Assembly (NCBI RefSeq): GCF_016859125.1
Contig: NZ_CP069338.1
Span: 5,395,501 to 5,459,500 of the forward strand
Reading direction: 5' to 3'
Length of the DNA: 64,000 bases
Origin: Archangium violaceum
GTDB lineage: Bacteria; Myxococcota; Myxococcia; Myxococcales; Myxococcaceae
Below, piece after piece: positions 8,605 to 18,700 of this stretch. The notes under the pieces were generated by a model. It had not been told where the DNA came from, made no database searches, and saw only the letters and a program-made list of their open reading frames with translations. Every line of letters starts with the position of its first letter. Position 1 is the stretch's first letter. Position numbers and translations under genes: made by a program.

Positions 8605-10419
8605 TCAGGAGCTTCGGGTGGGGACGAGCGAGGCCACCACGGAGATGAGCGTGGAGGCGTTCAGCGGCTTGGCGACGTGCACATCGAAGCCCGCGGCCAG
8701 GGCGCGCCGCCGATCCTCGCTCCGGGCAAAGGCCGTGAGCGCCACGGCGGGGAGCCGCTCCCCGTTGTGCTCCTGGGCGCGGATCCAACGAATCAAGCTG
8801 TAGCCGTCCTCTCCTGCCAGGCCGATGTCCGAGATGAGTACGTCGGGCCGGACGGTGCCGAGGTGCGCCAGCGCCTCCTGCGTACTCGCCGCGCACACCA
8901 CCTGAGCGCGACAGCCTTCCAGCACCTCGGTGACGAGGGCCAGGGTATCTGGCGCGTCCTCCACCACGAGGATGCGAAGCCCTTCCAGGGAAGACGATTC
9001 AGCCACCGGGGGGCGGGTGTCCTGCTGTGCCCGGTCCTGACTGGCCGGGAGCGGCTCCGATGCGCGCGACGGCGTCAGCGGCAGGGTGACACGAAAAGTG
9101 GAGCCCCGGCCCGGTCCCTCGCTGTGCGCCGACACACTGCCCCCGTGCATCTCCACGACGTGGCGCACGATGGCCAGCCCCAGGCCCAGGCCTCCATGGG
9201 AGCGCGTGGTGCTGCTGTCGGCCTGGCGGAAGCGCTCGAAGACATGTGGCAGGAATGCCCGGGGGATGCCCTGGCCCGTGTCCTCCACTTCCAGCCGGGC
9301 CTCTCTCTCTCCACGCTCCAGCCGTACCACCACCTGACCTCCCGCTGGCGTGAACTTGATGGCGTTGGTGAGCAGGTTCCACACCACCTGGAGCAGGCGC
9401 TCGGAATCCACGGGCAGGAGCCCCACGTCGGGGGCGACCCGCAGCGCCAGCCGCACGCCCCTCGCCTCGGCCGCCGGGCGGACCGCGTCGAGTGCCGCCT
9501 CCAGGATGGGCAGTGGCTCCAACGGACGTACGTCCAGCCGCAGCTTCCCCGCGACGATGCGACTGATGTCCAGCAGATCCTCGATGAGCTGTGTCTGGGC
9601 CCGCGCGTTGCGCTCGATGGTCTCCAGGGCCCGCTGGCGCTTGTCCTCCGGCATGTCGCGCGTGCGCAGCAACTGGGCCCACCCGAGGATGGCGGTGAGG
9701 GGCGTGCGCAGCTCGTGGGACAGCGTGGAGAGGAATTCGTCCTTCATCCGGCTGGCGGCCTCGGCTTCCTGGCGGGCCTGACGCTCACGGGCCAGCAGGC
9801 GCTCACGCTCCTGTTCGGCCTTTGCCTTCTCCATCGCCACGGAGGCGATGTGGGCCATGGTCTCGATGAGGTGCAGCTCGTGCTCCGTGGGGGCCCGCGG
9901 CTCGTTGTAATACATGGCCAGCGTCCCCATGACCCGATCCTCCGAGGAGAGGATGGGGCCGGACCAGCACGCCTGCAGCCGGAACGCCTTCATCAAGTCC
10001 CGGTAGGGGGCCCAATTGGGGTGCGTGCCGATGTCCGTCACCACCACCATCCGCTTCGAATACGCGGCTGCGCCACAGGAGCCAACGGTGGGGCCGATCG
10101 CCAGCCCCTCGACGAGGGCGTTGTAGTCCGGCGGGAGGCTCGCTCCAGCGCCCACGTGGAGGAGGCCGGCGTCATCCACCCACAGCACCGAGGCCATCAT
10201 TCCCGGACTCAAGAGCTCGATGGCGCGGGTGATGGAATGCAGCATGTCCGGCAGTGGCGTGCCACGCGCCACCAGCTCCAGCAGCCGGTTCTGCATGGCC
10301 AGGCGCGCTTCCACCTGGCTGCGCTCGTCGGTCTTGCCATTCGTTATCCCGTTGAGTGCCTCCAGGTCTCCAAGCAGTGCGTCCGACGCACCTGGCGAGG
10401 AGGCAGGCGGGTAATCCAT
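8605..10419 (-). CDS. Hybrid histidine kinase: GAF, HisKA, HATPase, receiver
   Basis: 604 residues. A GAF domain (about 45-200; phrase VGSCGAAAYSKRMVVVTDI is typical) is followed by a coiled-coil linker. The dimerisation domain has SHELRTPL with His 235. The ATPase domain has N-box NLLTNAIKF, DTGQGIP and GLGLGLAIV. A C-terminal receiver domain (from about 481) has acidic ILVVEDAP, phosphoacceptor Asp 531 in LISDIGLAGEDGY and the conserved Lys in VAKPL. There is no membrane segment, so it is cytoplasmic. No output regulator is adjacent. Confidence 0.92.
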   Translation of the reverse strand: MDYPPASSPGASDALLGDLEALNGITNGKTDERSQVEARLAMQNRLLELVARGTPLPDMLHSITRAIELLSPGMMASVLWVDDAGLLHVGAGASLPPDYNALVEGLAIGPTVGSCGAAAYSKRMVVVTDIGTHPNWAPYRDLMKAFRLQACWSGPILSSEDRVMGTLAMYYNEPRAPTEHELHLIETMAHIASVAMEKAKAEQERERLLARERQARQEAEAASRMKDEFLSTLSHELRTPLTAILGWAQLLRTRDMPEDKRQRALETIERNARAQTQLIEDLLDISRIVAGKLRLDVRPLEPLPILEAALDAVRPAAEARGVRLALRVAPDVGLLPVDSERLLQVVWNLLTNAIKFTPAGGQVVVRLERGEREARLEVEDTGQGIPRAFLPHVFERFRQADSSTTRSHGGLGLGLAIVRHVVEMHGGSVSAHSEGPGRGSTFRVTLPLTPSRASEPLPASQDRAQQDTRPPVAESSSLEGLRILVVEDAPDTLALVTEVLEGCRAQVVCAASTQEALAHLGTVRPDVLISDIGLAGEDGYSLIRWIRAQEHNGERLPAVALTAFARSEDRRRALAAGFDVHVAKPLNASTLISVVASLVPTRSS

Positions 10420-10993
10420 GAGAACCTCATCCGTGCGAACACCTGGGAGGGTGACGCGCCAGTTCCCATTCTACTGGCCACCGATATGCCGCACAGCGAG
10501 CCCTCGCCTGCCTGGAGGAGGGCCCGCAGAGGCTTCATCGCCAGGGCTTATCATCCCGGCTTCGCGGCAATGATTCCATCCGGATGGGGCAACATTGGTG
10601 GGTGAGGCGCCCAACTGGTTCGGCTCCCCACGAGCTTGTCATGGGACCGGGCGCCCTCGGCCCCGCCGAGATGCTCTGGATCACATACTCGTTGAAAATT
10701 TCAATTGCGCCCGGTGCTCGGGGTCTCGACCCGCGATGTGACGCGTGGAGTCAATCACTGCCGGTGTCACAATTGTTCCATCGCGTACTTGACGGACGAG
10801 GCTCGTCCCTTGTTACTGTCACGCCCCTCCGTACGCCACTGCCTCCTATCTCGGAATTTAATTGCATGTCCAACTACTTCGCCTCTTCCTGGCGGCAGTG
10901 GGCATGAGCGGTCCTCGTGTTTCTAAAAACAGACTCCGTTCTTCAATCGCGTCCGCCGTAGCCATCACCCAACACCTAGTGAGGAGAACCCAG
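10420..10993. other. Divergent intergenic region, no gene recognised
   Basis: 574 bp between the minus-strand hybrid kinase and the plus-strand porin. Both promoters should be here. The stretch near 10855-10990 is AT-richer than the surroundings and includes the porin ribosome site GTGAGGAGA just before 10994. No convincing coding frame or RNA is seen. Confidence 0.5.
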
Positions 10994-12226
10994 ATGACGA
11001 ACAAGGCTTTGCTCGCGGCCATCACCGCCACCTGTGCCGCCGTGACGGCCCATGCCGACCCGCTCCCCATCCCCATCATCTTCTCGGGCTACATGCGCGC
11101 CGGGACTGGCATCAACGTTCGGGGTGGTACGCAAGTTTGCGCCGGCCTGCCCGGTGCCGACACCAAATGGCGTCTGGGCAATGAGTGTGACTACGTCATC
11201 GAGCCGAGCCTCAATGCCAGGCTCGTCTCGGCCTCGGGCTCTGACTGGCATGTGCACTTCATGCCCGGAATCTATCGCGCCTGGGGAGGCAAGGAGTTTC
11301 AAACCTACAACTCAGGGGTGGTCATTCCAGATAGCGGTACGGACGAGCTCGTGGCCCGCTTCGGCCAGGTCTATGCCTATGGGACCAACATCGCGGCGCT
11401 CGGCAACGGAAAGATCTGGGTGGGCCGGCGCTTCTACAACCGCCTCCAGACGGGCATCAACGACCAGTTCCTCGAGATCAACGATGGCGATGGCGCGGGC
11501 ATCGAGGACATGAACGTGGTCATCGGCAAGCTCAGCGTGGCCGCCATGCTGAACCCTCGCGGGAGTGCCAACAACAACCGCATCAGCGTGCCCGTGCGGC
11601 TGACCGGCATCAAGGACCTGCCCGGTGGCGAACTTGCCATGTACGTCACTCCGTCCGTGCAACTCCGGAGCGATGACCAGGTGTCCTCCGACTCTCCGGC
11701 CGTGGACGCGAATGGGCTGGCCGTGGGTCTCTACCAGACCCTGAACGGCGTCCTGTTCGGGGGCAACACGCTCGTCGGCTTGAAGATGGATTGGTACGGC
11801 ACCACGCGCAACAGCCGTGTCGTGCTTCAGCAGTCGGCTTCCCTGGGTGGCACCATCATCGAGGGCCTGGCCGAGTACCGCATCAACAAGGCCGCTGGTA
11901 ACGCTGGCAACAAGTGGTTTGGCATCGGCGTCCGCTCCGACACGCATGTCATCGGTCCCTTCCGCGTGCTGGCCGAGGCTGGCCATGACGTGGTCAAGCC
12001 GGACAACGGTGGGCACACCCGCAACATGACCAAGCTCACCCTGGCGACGGCGGTGTCCGCGGGCGATCAGGCCAGCTCCCGCCCGACGGTCCGTCTGTTC
12101 GTCACGCACGCCATCTGGGACGAGGCGGCTCGCTTGAGCTTCGACCCGACGTCGCGTCTGCGTCAGGTGTTTGGTGACCAGAAGGCTGGCACTTCGGTGG
12201 GTCTCCAGGCTGAAGCCTGGTGGTGA
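10994..12226 (+). CDS. LamB-type maltoporin/carbohydrate porin
   Basis: 410 residues from ATG 10994, chosen because GAGGAGA lies 8 bases before it and a signal peptide (MTNKALLAAITATCAAVTAHA) follows; the frame extends 44 codons upstream without any such signal. After cleavage the protein begins DPLPIPIIFSGYMRAGTG. The segments GYMRAGTGINVRGG and GLPGADTKWRLGNECDYV match the start of LamB trimeric porins, and the length fits an 18-strand barrel with a C-terminal aromatic residue (AEAWW). No sugar-uptake genes are adjacent, so the substrate may not be maltodextrin. Confidence 0.82.
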   Translation: MTNKALLAAITATCAAVTAHADPLPIPIIFSGYMRAGTGINVRGGTQVCAGLPGADTKWRLGNECDYVIEPSLNARLVSASGSDWHVHFMPGIYRAWGGKEFQTYNSGVVIPDSGTDELVARFGQVYAYGTNIAALGNGKIWVGRRFYNRLQTGINDQFLEINDGDGAGIEDMNVVIGKLSVAAMLNPRGSANNNRISVPVRLTGIKDLPGGELAMYVTPSVQLRSDDQVSSDSPAVDANGLAVGLYQTLNGVLFGGNTLVGLKMDWYGTTRNSRVVLQQSASLGGTIIEGLAEYRINKAAGNAGNKWFGIGVRSDTHVIGPFRVLAEAGHDVVKPDNGGHTRNMTKLTLATAVSAGDQASSRPTVRLFVTHAIWDEAARLSFDPTSRLRQVFGDQKAGTSVGLQAEAWW

Positions 12227-12291
12227 GCGGCCCGGACGCGGCGCACGCATCCGCTCGGCCGCGTCCCTGGATCGTTCCCTGAGCCCTCTGG

Positions 12292-13611
12292 CTACAGCCC
12301 CGTGCCGGTGTACTGCTGGAAGGGGCCGGTGATGACCAGGGTGACGCCGTCGCTCTGCATGTTGACGAAGAGGGCGCGGCCGTCCGGGGAGAGGCACACA
12401 CCGGCGAGCTCGCCCCGGCTCATGGCGTTGCGCGCGAGGTTCTTCACCTGCCCGGACGGGGTGAGGATGCGCAGGAACTCGTCGGGCCAGCGCGGGTCGC
12501 TTCCGTCCTCGGCCATCACCACATCGCCCCAGGGGGCGACGCAGATGTTGTCCGGCATGTCGAGCAGGCTCCGGTCCTCCGACTGCGCGAGCAGTCGCAG
12601 CGTGCCGCCCTGACTCCCCGAGGGGGTGTAGCGCCAGAGCTGCCCGCCCGCGGCCGGGCCCCCGGTGGTGGCGCAGAAGAAGAGGGAGCCGTCGTGGAAG
12701 AAGAGGCCCTCGCCACGGCGGAAGAGGGCGGCGCCGCGCTCGGCGCCCTGGGCCCGGAGTGAGTCGTCCTCCGCCTCGGGCCGGGGCAGGTCCACCCAGT
12801 CCACCTGGAAGGTATCGCCCGGCCGTACGCCCACGTTCATGTCCCGCCTGGGCTCGGCCTCGATGCGCAGCGCCTGCAGTCGGCCGCGCGACCCGGGCCC
12901 GAGCCGCTCGCCAGGGTTCTCGGGGACGAAACGGTAGAAGCAGCTGTCGTCGCGATCCTCGGTGAGGTACGTGAGGAAGCTCGTCGGATCCACCACGGCC
13001 GCCTCGTGGTTCATCCTGCCGAGCGCGGGGATGCGCACCGCGTCCCGCACCCCGGTGGCCTCCGGGTCGCACAGGAAGACGTAGCCGTGACCCTCCTTGA
13101 CGGTCTCCTCGCAGGTGAGCCAGCCCCACGGAGAGCTCCCTCCGGCGCAATTGCGCGCGGAGCCCGCGAGCACGAGGTTGCTGGAGACGCGGGTGAAGGT
13201 GGTGGCATCCACCACCACGCGCGTCACTCCGCCCGGGCTACCGGAGCCGGGCCGGTACGCCTGGGCCGGCACGGCCTGTCCCGGGAAGTACGGGCTCATG
13301 TCCTCCTGGCCCGCCTCCAGCTCGTGGTTGCGCATCAGCACGAGGGTGTTGCTGCCCTCGGGTCCGGCGAAGCAGCCCATGCCGTCCTGCTGCCCGGGGA
13401 CGCGGTACCCATCGCTCATCCGCTCGCCCCGGCGCTCGAGGATGCGGTAGCGGAAGCCCTCGGGCAGGTCGAGGATGCCGTCGGGGTCCGGCCGCAGCCC
13501 GGCGTCGTTCTCGGGACGGGCGCAGCGGCCCAGCACGAAGGGCAGCGCGAGGGCCGCGCCCGCTTTCAGGACGGTGCGGCGGTGGAGGGCGGTGCGGCGC
13601 GTGTGGCTCAT
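12292..13611 (-). CDS. PhoX-like (DUF839) Tat-exported protein
   Basis: 439 residues. A twin-arginine-like leader (RRTALHRRTVLKAGAALALP) ends at a cysteine (LGRC), so the protein may be a Tat lipoprotein. The body has the beta-propeller-like PhoX features: WGWLTCEETVKEGHGYVFL, GRMNHEAAVVDP, YLTEDRDDSCFYRFVP and DNICVAPWGDVVMAEDG. PhoX alkaline phosphatases use calcium/iron and release phosphate from organic esters, but many family members are untested, so activity is inferred only. It is convergent with the porin gene and divergent from the OmpA-family gene. Confidence 0.82.
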   Translation of the reverse strand: MSHTRRTALHRRTVLKAGAALALPFVLGRCARPENDAGLRPDPDGILDLPEGFRYRILERRGERMSDGYRVPGQQDGMGCFAGPEGSNTLVLMRNHELEAGQEDMSPYFPGQAVPAQAYRPGSGSPGGVTRVVVDATTFTRVSSNLVLAGSARNCAGGSSPWGWLTCEETVKEGHGYVFLCDPEATGVRDAVRIPALGRMNHEAAVVDPTSFLTYLTEDRDDSCFYRFVPENPGERLGPGSRGRLQALRIEAEPRRDMNVGVRPGDTFQVDWVDLPRPEAEDDSLRAQGAERGAALFRRGEGLFFHDGSLFFCATTGGPAAGGQLWRYTPSGSQGGTLRLLAQSEDRSLLDMPDNICVAPWGDVVMAEDGSDPRWPDEFLRILTPSGQVKNLARNAMSRGELAGVCLSPDGRALFVNMQSDGVTLVITGPFQQYTGTGL

Positions 13612-13776
13612 GCCGCGCAGAAGAGCGGAGCCGGCCGGCAGCGTCGAGCGGCGAGCGGACGAGCGCCTTCCCCCTGTAAGGAGCGGCGGGAGCGCGCACT
13701 TCCCACTCGCCCGCGACCCTCGAACAATAGTATTTGATACTCAAAGTATATTCCATCTTCTCAAGGAGAACACGAC

Positions 13777-14613
13777 ATGCGGAACCGGCTGCTGACCTCT
13801 CTCTGTGCCTTCACGCTCGCCACGGGTTGCGTCACCCAGGGCAAGTACGACACGGCGATGCAAAGGGCCCAGACGCTCGACGAGCAGCTGAAGGGGGAGC
13901 AGGGCGCTCGTGCGGCGGCCGAGGAGAAGGTGCGGCAGCTGGAGGAGCAGGTGAAGGGCCTGGAGCAGGAGAAGGAGGCGCTGACGGCGCGTCTCAACAC
14001 CTCCGAGGCGCGGCTGACCTCGAGCGCCGCCGAGCGCCGGGGCCTGGAGCAGAAGATCGCCGAGCTCACCGCGCTCAACGAGGAGCTGGCCACCTCCAAG
14101 CGCAAGCTCACCGAGGCCAAGGAAGCGCTGGAGAAGAAGAGCGCCGAGTACGAGAGCCTCGCCCAGAGCCTGAAGACGGAGATCTCCGAGGGGAAGATCG
14201 AGCTGTCGGAGCTCCGGGGCCGGATGACGGTGAACCTGAAGGACAAGATCCTCTTCGCCTCGGGCTCGGCGCGGGTGGGCAAGGAGGGGGAGGCGGCGCT
14301 GAAGAAGATCGCCGAGGCGCTCAAGGGCGTGCAGGGGAAGATCATCCGGGTGGAGGGACACACGGATGACGTGCCCACGGATCCGAAGGGTCCGTTCCCC
14401 TCGAACTGGGAGCTGAGCCTGGCGCGGGCGATGGCGGTGGTGCGGGCGCTGCAGGACGCGGGCGTGGATCCCACCGTGCTGTCCGCCGCGGGCTACGGTC
14501 CGTACCAGCCGATCGCTCCCAACGACTCGGCGGACAACCGCAGCCTCAACCGCCGCATCGAGATCGTCCTGGCTCCGGGGACGGGGACGACGACCACCAC
14601 GAGCAGCCGTTAG
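13777..14613 (+). CDS. OmpA-family lipoprotein with long coiled coil
   Basis: 278 residues. Lipoprotein signal MRNRLLTSLCAFTLATGC, then about 130 residues of charged coiled coil (KVRQLEEQVKGLEQEKEALT and following), then a C-terminal OmpA/Pal peptidoglycan-binding domain: DKILFASGSARVG, VEGHTDDVP, NWELSLARA, GYGPYQPIAPN and NRRIEIVL. The protein probably tethers the envelope to peptidoglycan across the periplasm. An AAGGAG ribosome site precedes the ATG. The next gene begins 20 bp downstream in the same direction. Confidence 0.9.
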   Translation: MRNRLLTSLCAFTLATGCVTQGKYDTAMQRAQTLDEQLKGEQGARAAAEEKVRQLEEQVKGLEQEKEALTARLNTSEARLTSSAAERRGLEQKIAELTALNEELATSKRKLTEAKEALEKKSAEYESLAQSLKTEISEGKIELSELRGRMTVNLKDKILFASGSARVGKEGEAALKKIAEALKGVQGKIIRVEGHTDDVPTDPKGPFPSNWELSLARAMAVVRALQDAGVDPTVLSAAGYGPYQPIAPNDSADNRSLNRRIEIVLAPGTGTTTTTSSR

Positions 14614-14630
14614 CCACCTGTTAAGGTGGC
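14613..14630 (+). promoter_or_regulatory. Hairpin enclosing the ribosome site of the TPR gene
   Basis: GCCACCT-gtta-AGGTGGC forms a perfect 7-bp stem with a four-base loop directly after the stop codon of the OmpA-family gene. The 3' arm contains the only purine-rich candidate ribosome site (AAGGTGG) for the ATG at 14634. This suggests either translational coupling or an RNA switch. It lacks a T-run, which argues against a terminator. Confidence 0.45.
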
Positions 14631-14633
14631 CGG

Positions 14634-15716
14634 ATGCGAAAGCTCCTCCTTGGCGTGTTGTGCATGACGGTGGGTTGCGCCACCACCCCGTCCTCCTCCA
14701 CCTCGTCCACCTCCAGCGGCGCCCCCGAGGCGTCCGCCAGGCCCGGGGTGAAGGACTCGGCTACCGTCGATGAGCTGAAGGCGGGGAGCGAGAAGGCGCG
14801 CGAGAGCAAGGATTGGGCGCGCCTCCAGTCGCTCTCCCGTGAGCTCGCGAGGCGCGAGCCGGACAATGGGGAGGCGCTGGCCTACGCGGGGATGGCGAGC
14901 ATCATGCTGGGCCAGAAGGAGGAGGGCATCGCGGAGCTGGAGAAGAGCGTGACGGTGGAGGACAGCGCCGCCGTCCGCTACATCCTGGCGAGCGTGCTCC
15001 AGGGAGAGGAGCAGCTTCAGCGGGCGCTGGAGCACCTGGAGCGCGCGGTGGTGCTGGACGAGGGGGCGGTCCAGCTCTGGTACGACCTGGCGCTGTTGCG
15101 AGCGCGGCTGGGCATGCTCGACGGGGCCTTCGCCGCGGCCGAGCGCGTGAAGGCGCTGGCTCCGAAGGCCGCGCAGACGGAGTCGCTGGGGATGTTCCTG
15201 GCCCAGTGGCACGCGGCGACGCGGATGCCCCAGGAAGCCGCGGCCCACAACGCGCGGGGCGCGAAGCTGGCGCTCGAGGGCCGTATGGATGAGGCCCTCG
15301 CCGAGTTCGAGGCCGCGGTGAAGGTGGCCCCGGACTACGCGGATGCGCGTTACAACCTCGCCCAGCTGCTGACGAAGAAGGGGGACAAGGCGCGCGCCGA
15401 GCAGGAGTACCGGAAGGCCATTCCGGGCTTCCACGAGCGCGAGAAGGCGCTGCGCGCGGATGCGCAGAACAACCTGGCGTTCCTGTTGGTGGAGCGGGGC
15501 GTCAAGGGCGAGGAGCCCGTCACCCTGGCGCGCGCCGCCATCGAGACGCGGGGCGAGCGGCCGAGCTACCTGGACACGCTCGCGCGGGCCTGCGACGCCA
15601 GGGGGGACAAGGCGTGCGCCGTGGACGCGTTCCGGAAGCTGCTCGCGTCCAGCGAGACGTTGCCGTTCGACGTGAGGACCCACGCCGAGCAGCGGCTCAA
15701 GACGCTGGCCCCCTGA
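14634..15716 (+). CDS. TPR-repeat lipoprotein
   Basis: 360 residues. Lipoprotein signal MRKLLLGVLCMTVGC followed by a Ser/Thr-rich spacer. Several tetratricopeptide helices are visible: NGEALAYAGMASIMLGQKEE, AVQLWYDLALLRARLGMLDG and YADARYNLAQLLTKKGDKAR. The role is protein-protein scaffolding at the envelope. It is probably co-transcribed with the OmpA-family gene upstream; function beyond that is unknown. Confidence 0.85.
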   Translation: MRKLLLGVLCMTVGCATTPSSSTSSTSSGAPEASARPGVKDSATVDELKAGSEKARESKDWARLQSLSRELARREPDNGEALAYAGMASIMLGQKEEGIAELEKSVTVEDSAAVRYILASVLQGEEQLQRALEHLERAVVLDEGAVQLWYDLALLRARLGMLDGAFAAAERVKALAPKAAQTESLGMFLAQWHAATRMPQEAAAHNARGAKLALEGRMDEALAEFEAAVKVAPDYADARYNLAQLLTKKGDKARAEQEYRKAIPGFHEREKALRADAQNNLAFLLVERGVKGEEPVTLARAAIETRGERPSYLDTLARACDARGDKACAVDAFRKLLASSETLPFDVRTHAEQRLKTLAP

Positions 15717-15724
15717 GGGGCGAG

Positions 15725-18700
15725 CTACGCCTGGGGCAGGGCGCAGGTGCCGAGGTCGCGCAGCACCTTCTTGGCTTCCGCGATGAGCGACTGGCCCCTC
15801 ACTTCGGCGCCCAGCTTCACCACCAGCTTCATGTCCGGGGTGAGCCGGTAGACGCCCTTGGACTTCTGCACCAGGGTCGCCACCTTCATCCCGTCCAGCA
15901 GCGCGTCCGCGCCGAGCGTCACCACCACCCGGCCCGGACCTGCCTCCAGCGCGCGCAGCCGCAGCTCCCTCATGTCGATCTTCAGCAGCGTCTGCTCCGA
16001 GAGGTTGTCCACCTCGTCCGGGGCCTCGCCGTAGCGGTCCACCAGCTCGGAGCGCAGGTCCTGGACCTCGTCCGGATTGCTGGCCTGGCTGAAGCGCTTG
16101 TAGAACACCAGCCGCTGGTGCACGTCCGGCACGTAGTCGTCCGGGATGAGCGCGGGAATCGGCATGGTGATTTCGGGCTCGATCTGCGTCCTCGGCGGCT
16201 CGCCCCGCACCTCGGACACCGCTTCCTCCATCAGCTGCGCGTACAGGTCGAAGCCGATCGCCGCGATGGAGCCCGACTGCTCGGCACCCAGCAGGTTGCC
16301 CGCGCCGCGGATCTCCAGGTCGTGGCTGGCGATGGAGAAGCCCGCCCCCAGCTCGGTGAAGCGCTGCAGCACTTCCAGGCGCCGCTGCGCGTCCTTGCTG
16401 ATCGCCGTGCGCGCCGGCACCAGCAGGTACGCGTACGCGCGCTCCTTCGAGCGGCCCACGCGCCCTCGCAGCTGGTAGAGCTGCGCCAGTCCGAACGTGT
16501 CCGCCCGGTTGACGATCATCGTGTTGGCGCTCGAGATGTCGATGCCGCTCTCGATGATGCTGGTGCACAGCAGCACCTGGTACTTCTTCTCGGTGAAGTC
16601 CAGCATCGCCTTCTCGAGTTGCCCCTCGCCCATCTGCCCGTGTGCCACGCCGATGCTGACGTTCGGCAGCAGCCGCTTGAGCGTCTCCTCCATCGCGGGC
16701 AGCGACTCCACCCGGTTGTGCACGAAGAAGACCTGGCCGCCGCGGGCGAGCTCGCGCTCGATGGCCTCCTTGATGGTCTGCTCATCGAACTTCATCACGA
16801 AGGTGCGGATGGCGCGCCGGTCCTGCGGCGGGGTGGCGATGATGCTCATCTCCCGCACTCCGGACATCGCCATGTGCAGCGTGCGCGGAATCGGCGTCGC
16901 CGACAGCGTGAGCACGTCCACCTGCGAGCGCAGCTTCTTTATCTGCTCCTTGTGCTTCACCCCGAAGCGCTGCTCCTCGTCCACCACGAGCAGCCCCAGA
17001 TCCTTGAAGGCCACATCCCCGCCCAGCAGCTTGTGCGTGCCGATGAGGATGTCCACCTTGCCCTCCTTGGCGCGCTTGAGGATCTCGCGCACCTCGGGCG
17101 GCTTCTTCATCCCGGAGATGACCTCCACCGTGACGGGGTAGTCCTTGAAGCGCTTCTTGAAGGACAGGTAGTGCTGCTGCGCCAGCACGGTGGTGGGCAC
17201 CAGCACCGCCACCTGCTTGCGGTCCAGCGTCGCCTTGAAGGCGGCGCGCATCGCCACCTCCGTCTTGCCGTAGCCCACGTCGCCGCAGACGAGCCGGTCC
17301 ATCGGCTCTCTCTTCTGCATGTCGGCGAGCACGTCCTCGATGGCCTTGGCCTGGTCCGGCGTCTCCTCGAACTCGAAGTCCGCCTCGAACTGGGCGTAGT
17401 AGCGGTCCGGCGGGCTGAAGGCGTGGCCCGGGTGCGCCCGGCGCGCCGCCGCGATGTTGAGCAGGTCCGCCGCCATCTTGAGCAGCTGCTCCTTGACCCG
17501 CTTCTTCGTCTTCTCCCAGGACGTGCCTCCCAGCTTGTCCAGCGTCACCTTGGTGGGGTCTCCACCGGTGAACTTCTGGATGAGCCGCATGCGGCCCACC
17601 GGGAGGTAGATCTTGTCCTTGCCCGCGTACTCCAGGACGAGGAAGTCCCCGGGCACGCCGTTCACCTGCATCTTCGTCAGGCCCGCGTAGCGGCCCAGGC
17701 CGAAGTCGGTGTGGACGATGATGTCGCCTTCCTTCAGGTCCTTGAAGCCCGCGGCGAAGGCGTCCAGGCTCTTCGAGCGGCGCACGCGCCGGCGGGCCCG
17801 CGCTCCGAAGATCTCCTCGTCCGAGAGCACGGCGATGCCACCCGCGCCGTCCACGAAGCCGTGGCTCACCTCGCCCGTGAAGAGGTGCGCGGAGACCGAG
17901 GGCTCGTAGAGCTTCGCCACATCCGCGAGTGGCTCGGTGTGCACGCGCACCATCACGTTGCGGTCCAGCAGCAGGCGCTTGAGCCGGTCCGCCTGGCTGA
18001 GGGTGCCGCAGGCCACGGCGCAGGCGATGCGTGTGTCCCGCCAGCGCTGGAGCCGCTCGACGAGCGGGGTGAGCGCGCCCTCCTCACCATGGTGGGCGAG
18101 GATGGCCTCTCTCACGTCCTGGGTGGTGCCGAAGGGGAAGTGCACGGGCGGCGCCTCGCCCTGGGTGAGCGACAGGCCGCCACCCTCCATCACACGGAAG
18201 GCCGCGAGCTTCTGATCCACCTGCTCGCGGGTGAGGAAGTGCTCCTCGGCCGGGGCGGAGAGATCCTGGCGCTCATCGGATGCCCGCGCGGAGCGCTCCA
18301 CGTCGTTCCACAGTTCCTCGGCGACGCGCTCGAGGCCCATGGGATCGTCCAGGTAGAAGAGCGGCTCCGGGTGCCACAGTCGCAGGTAGTCGAAGACGGT
18401 GCCCAGTCCTCCCTCGAAGAAGCCGGGCAGCAGGCCCTCCAGGCCGAAGCCGGGGAGCCCCTCGCGGATGGCGTCCAGGCGCTCACGCAGCTTCGAGGTG
18501 GGCAGGTTGATGCGGTCCGCCACGGCGCGGGCGGCGGCCTCGGCACGCGCGCGCGTCTGCTCGGAGAAGATGACCTCGCGCGCGGGCAGGAGGATGATCT
18601 CCTTGAGCGAGTCCACGGTGCGCTGCGTCTCCGGATCGAAGGCGCGGATGGACTCGATGGTGTCGCCGAAGAACTCGATGCGGACCGGCTTGTCGTAGAG

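Noticed and set aside
8071-10605. An 844-codon plus-strand open frame opposite the hybrid kinase and LysR genes
   Set aside because: Both minus-strand genes show complete domain sets; the plus frame has only shadow-type composition.
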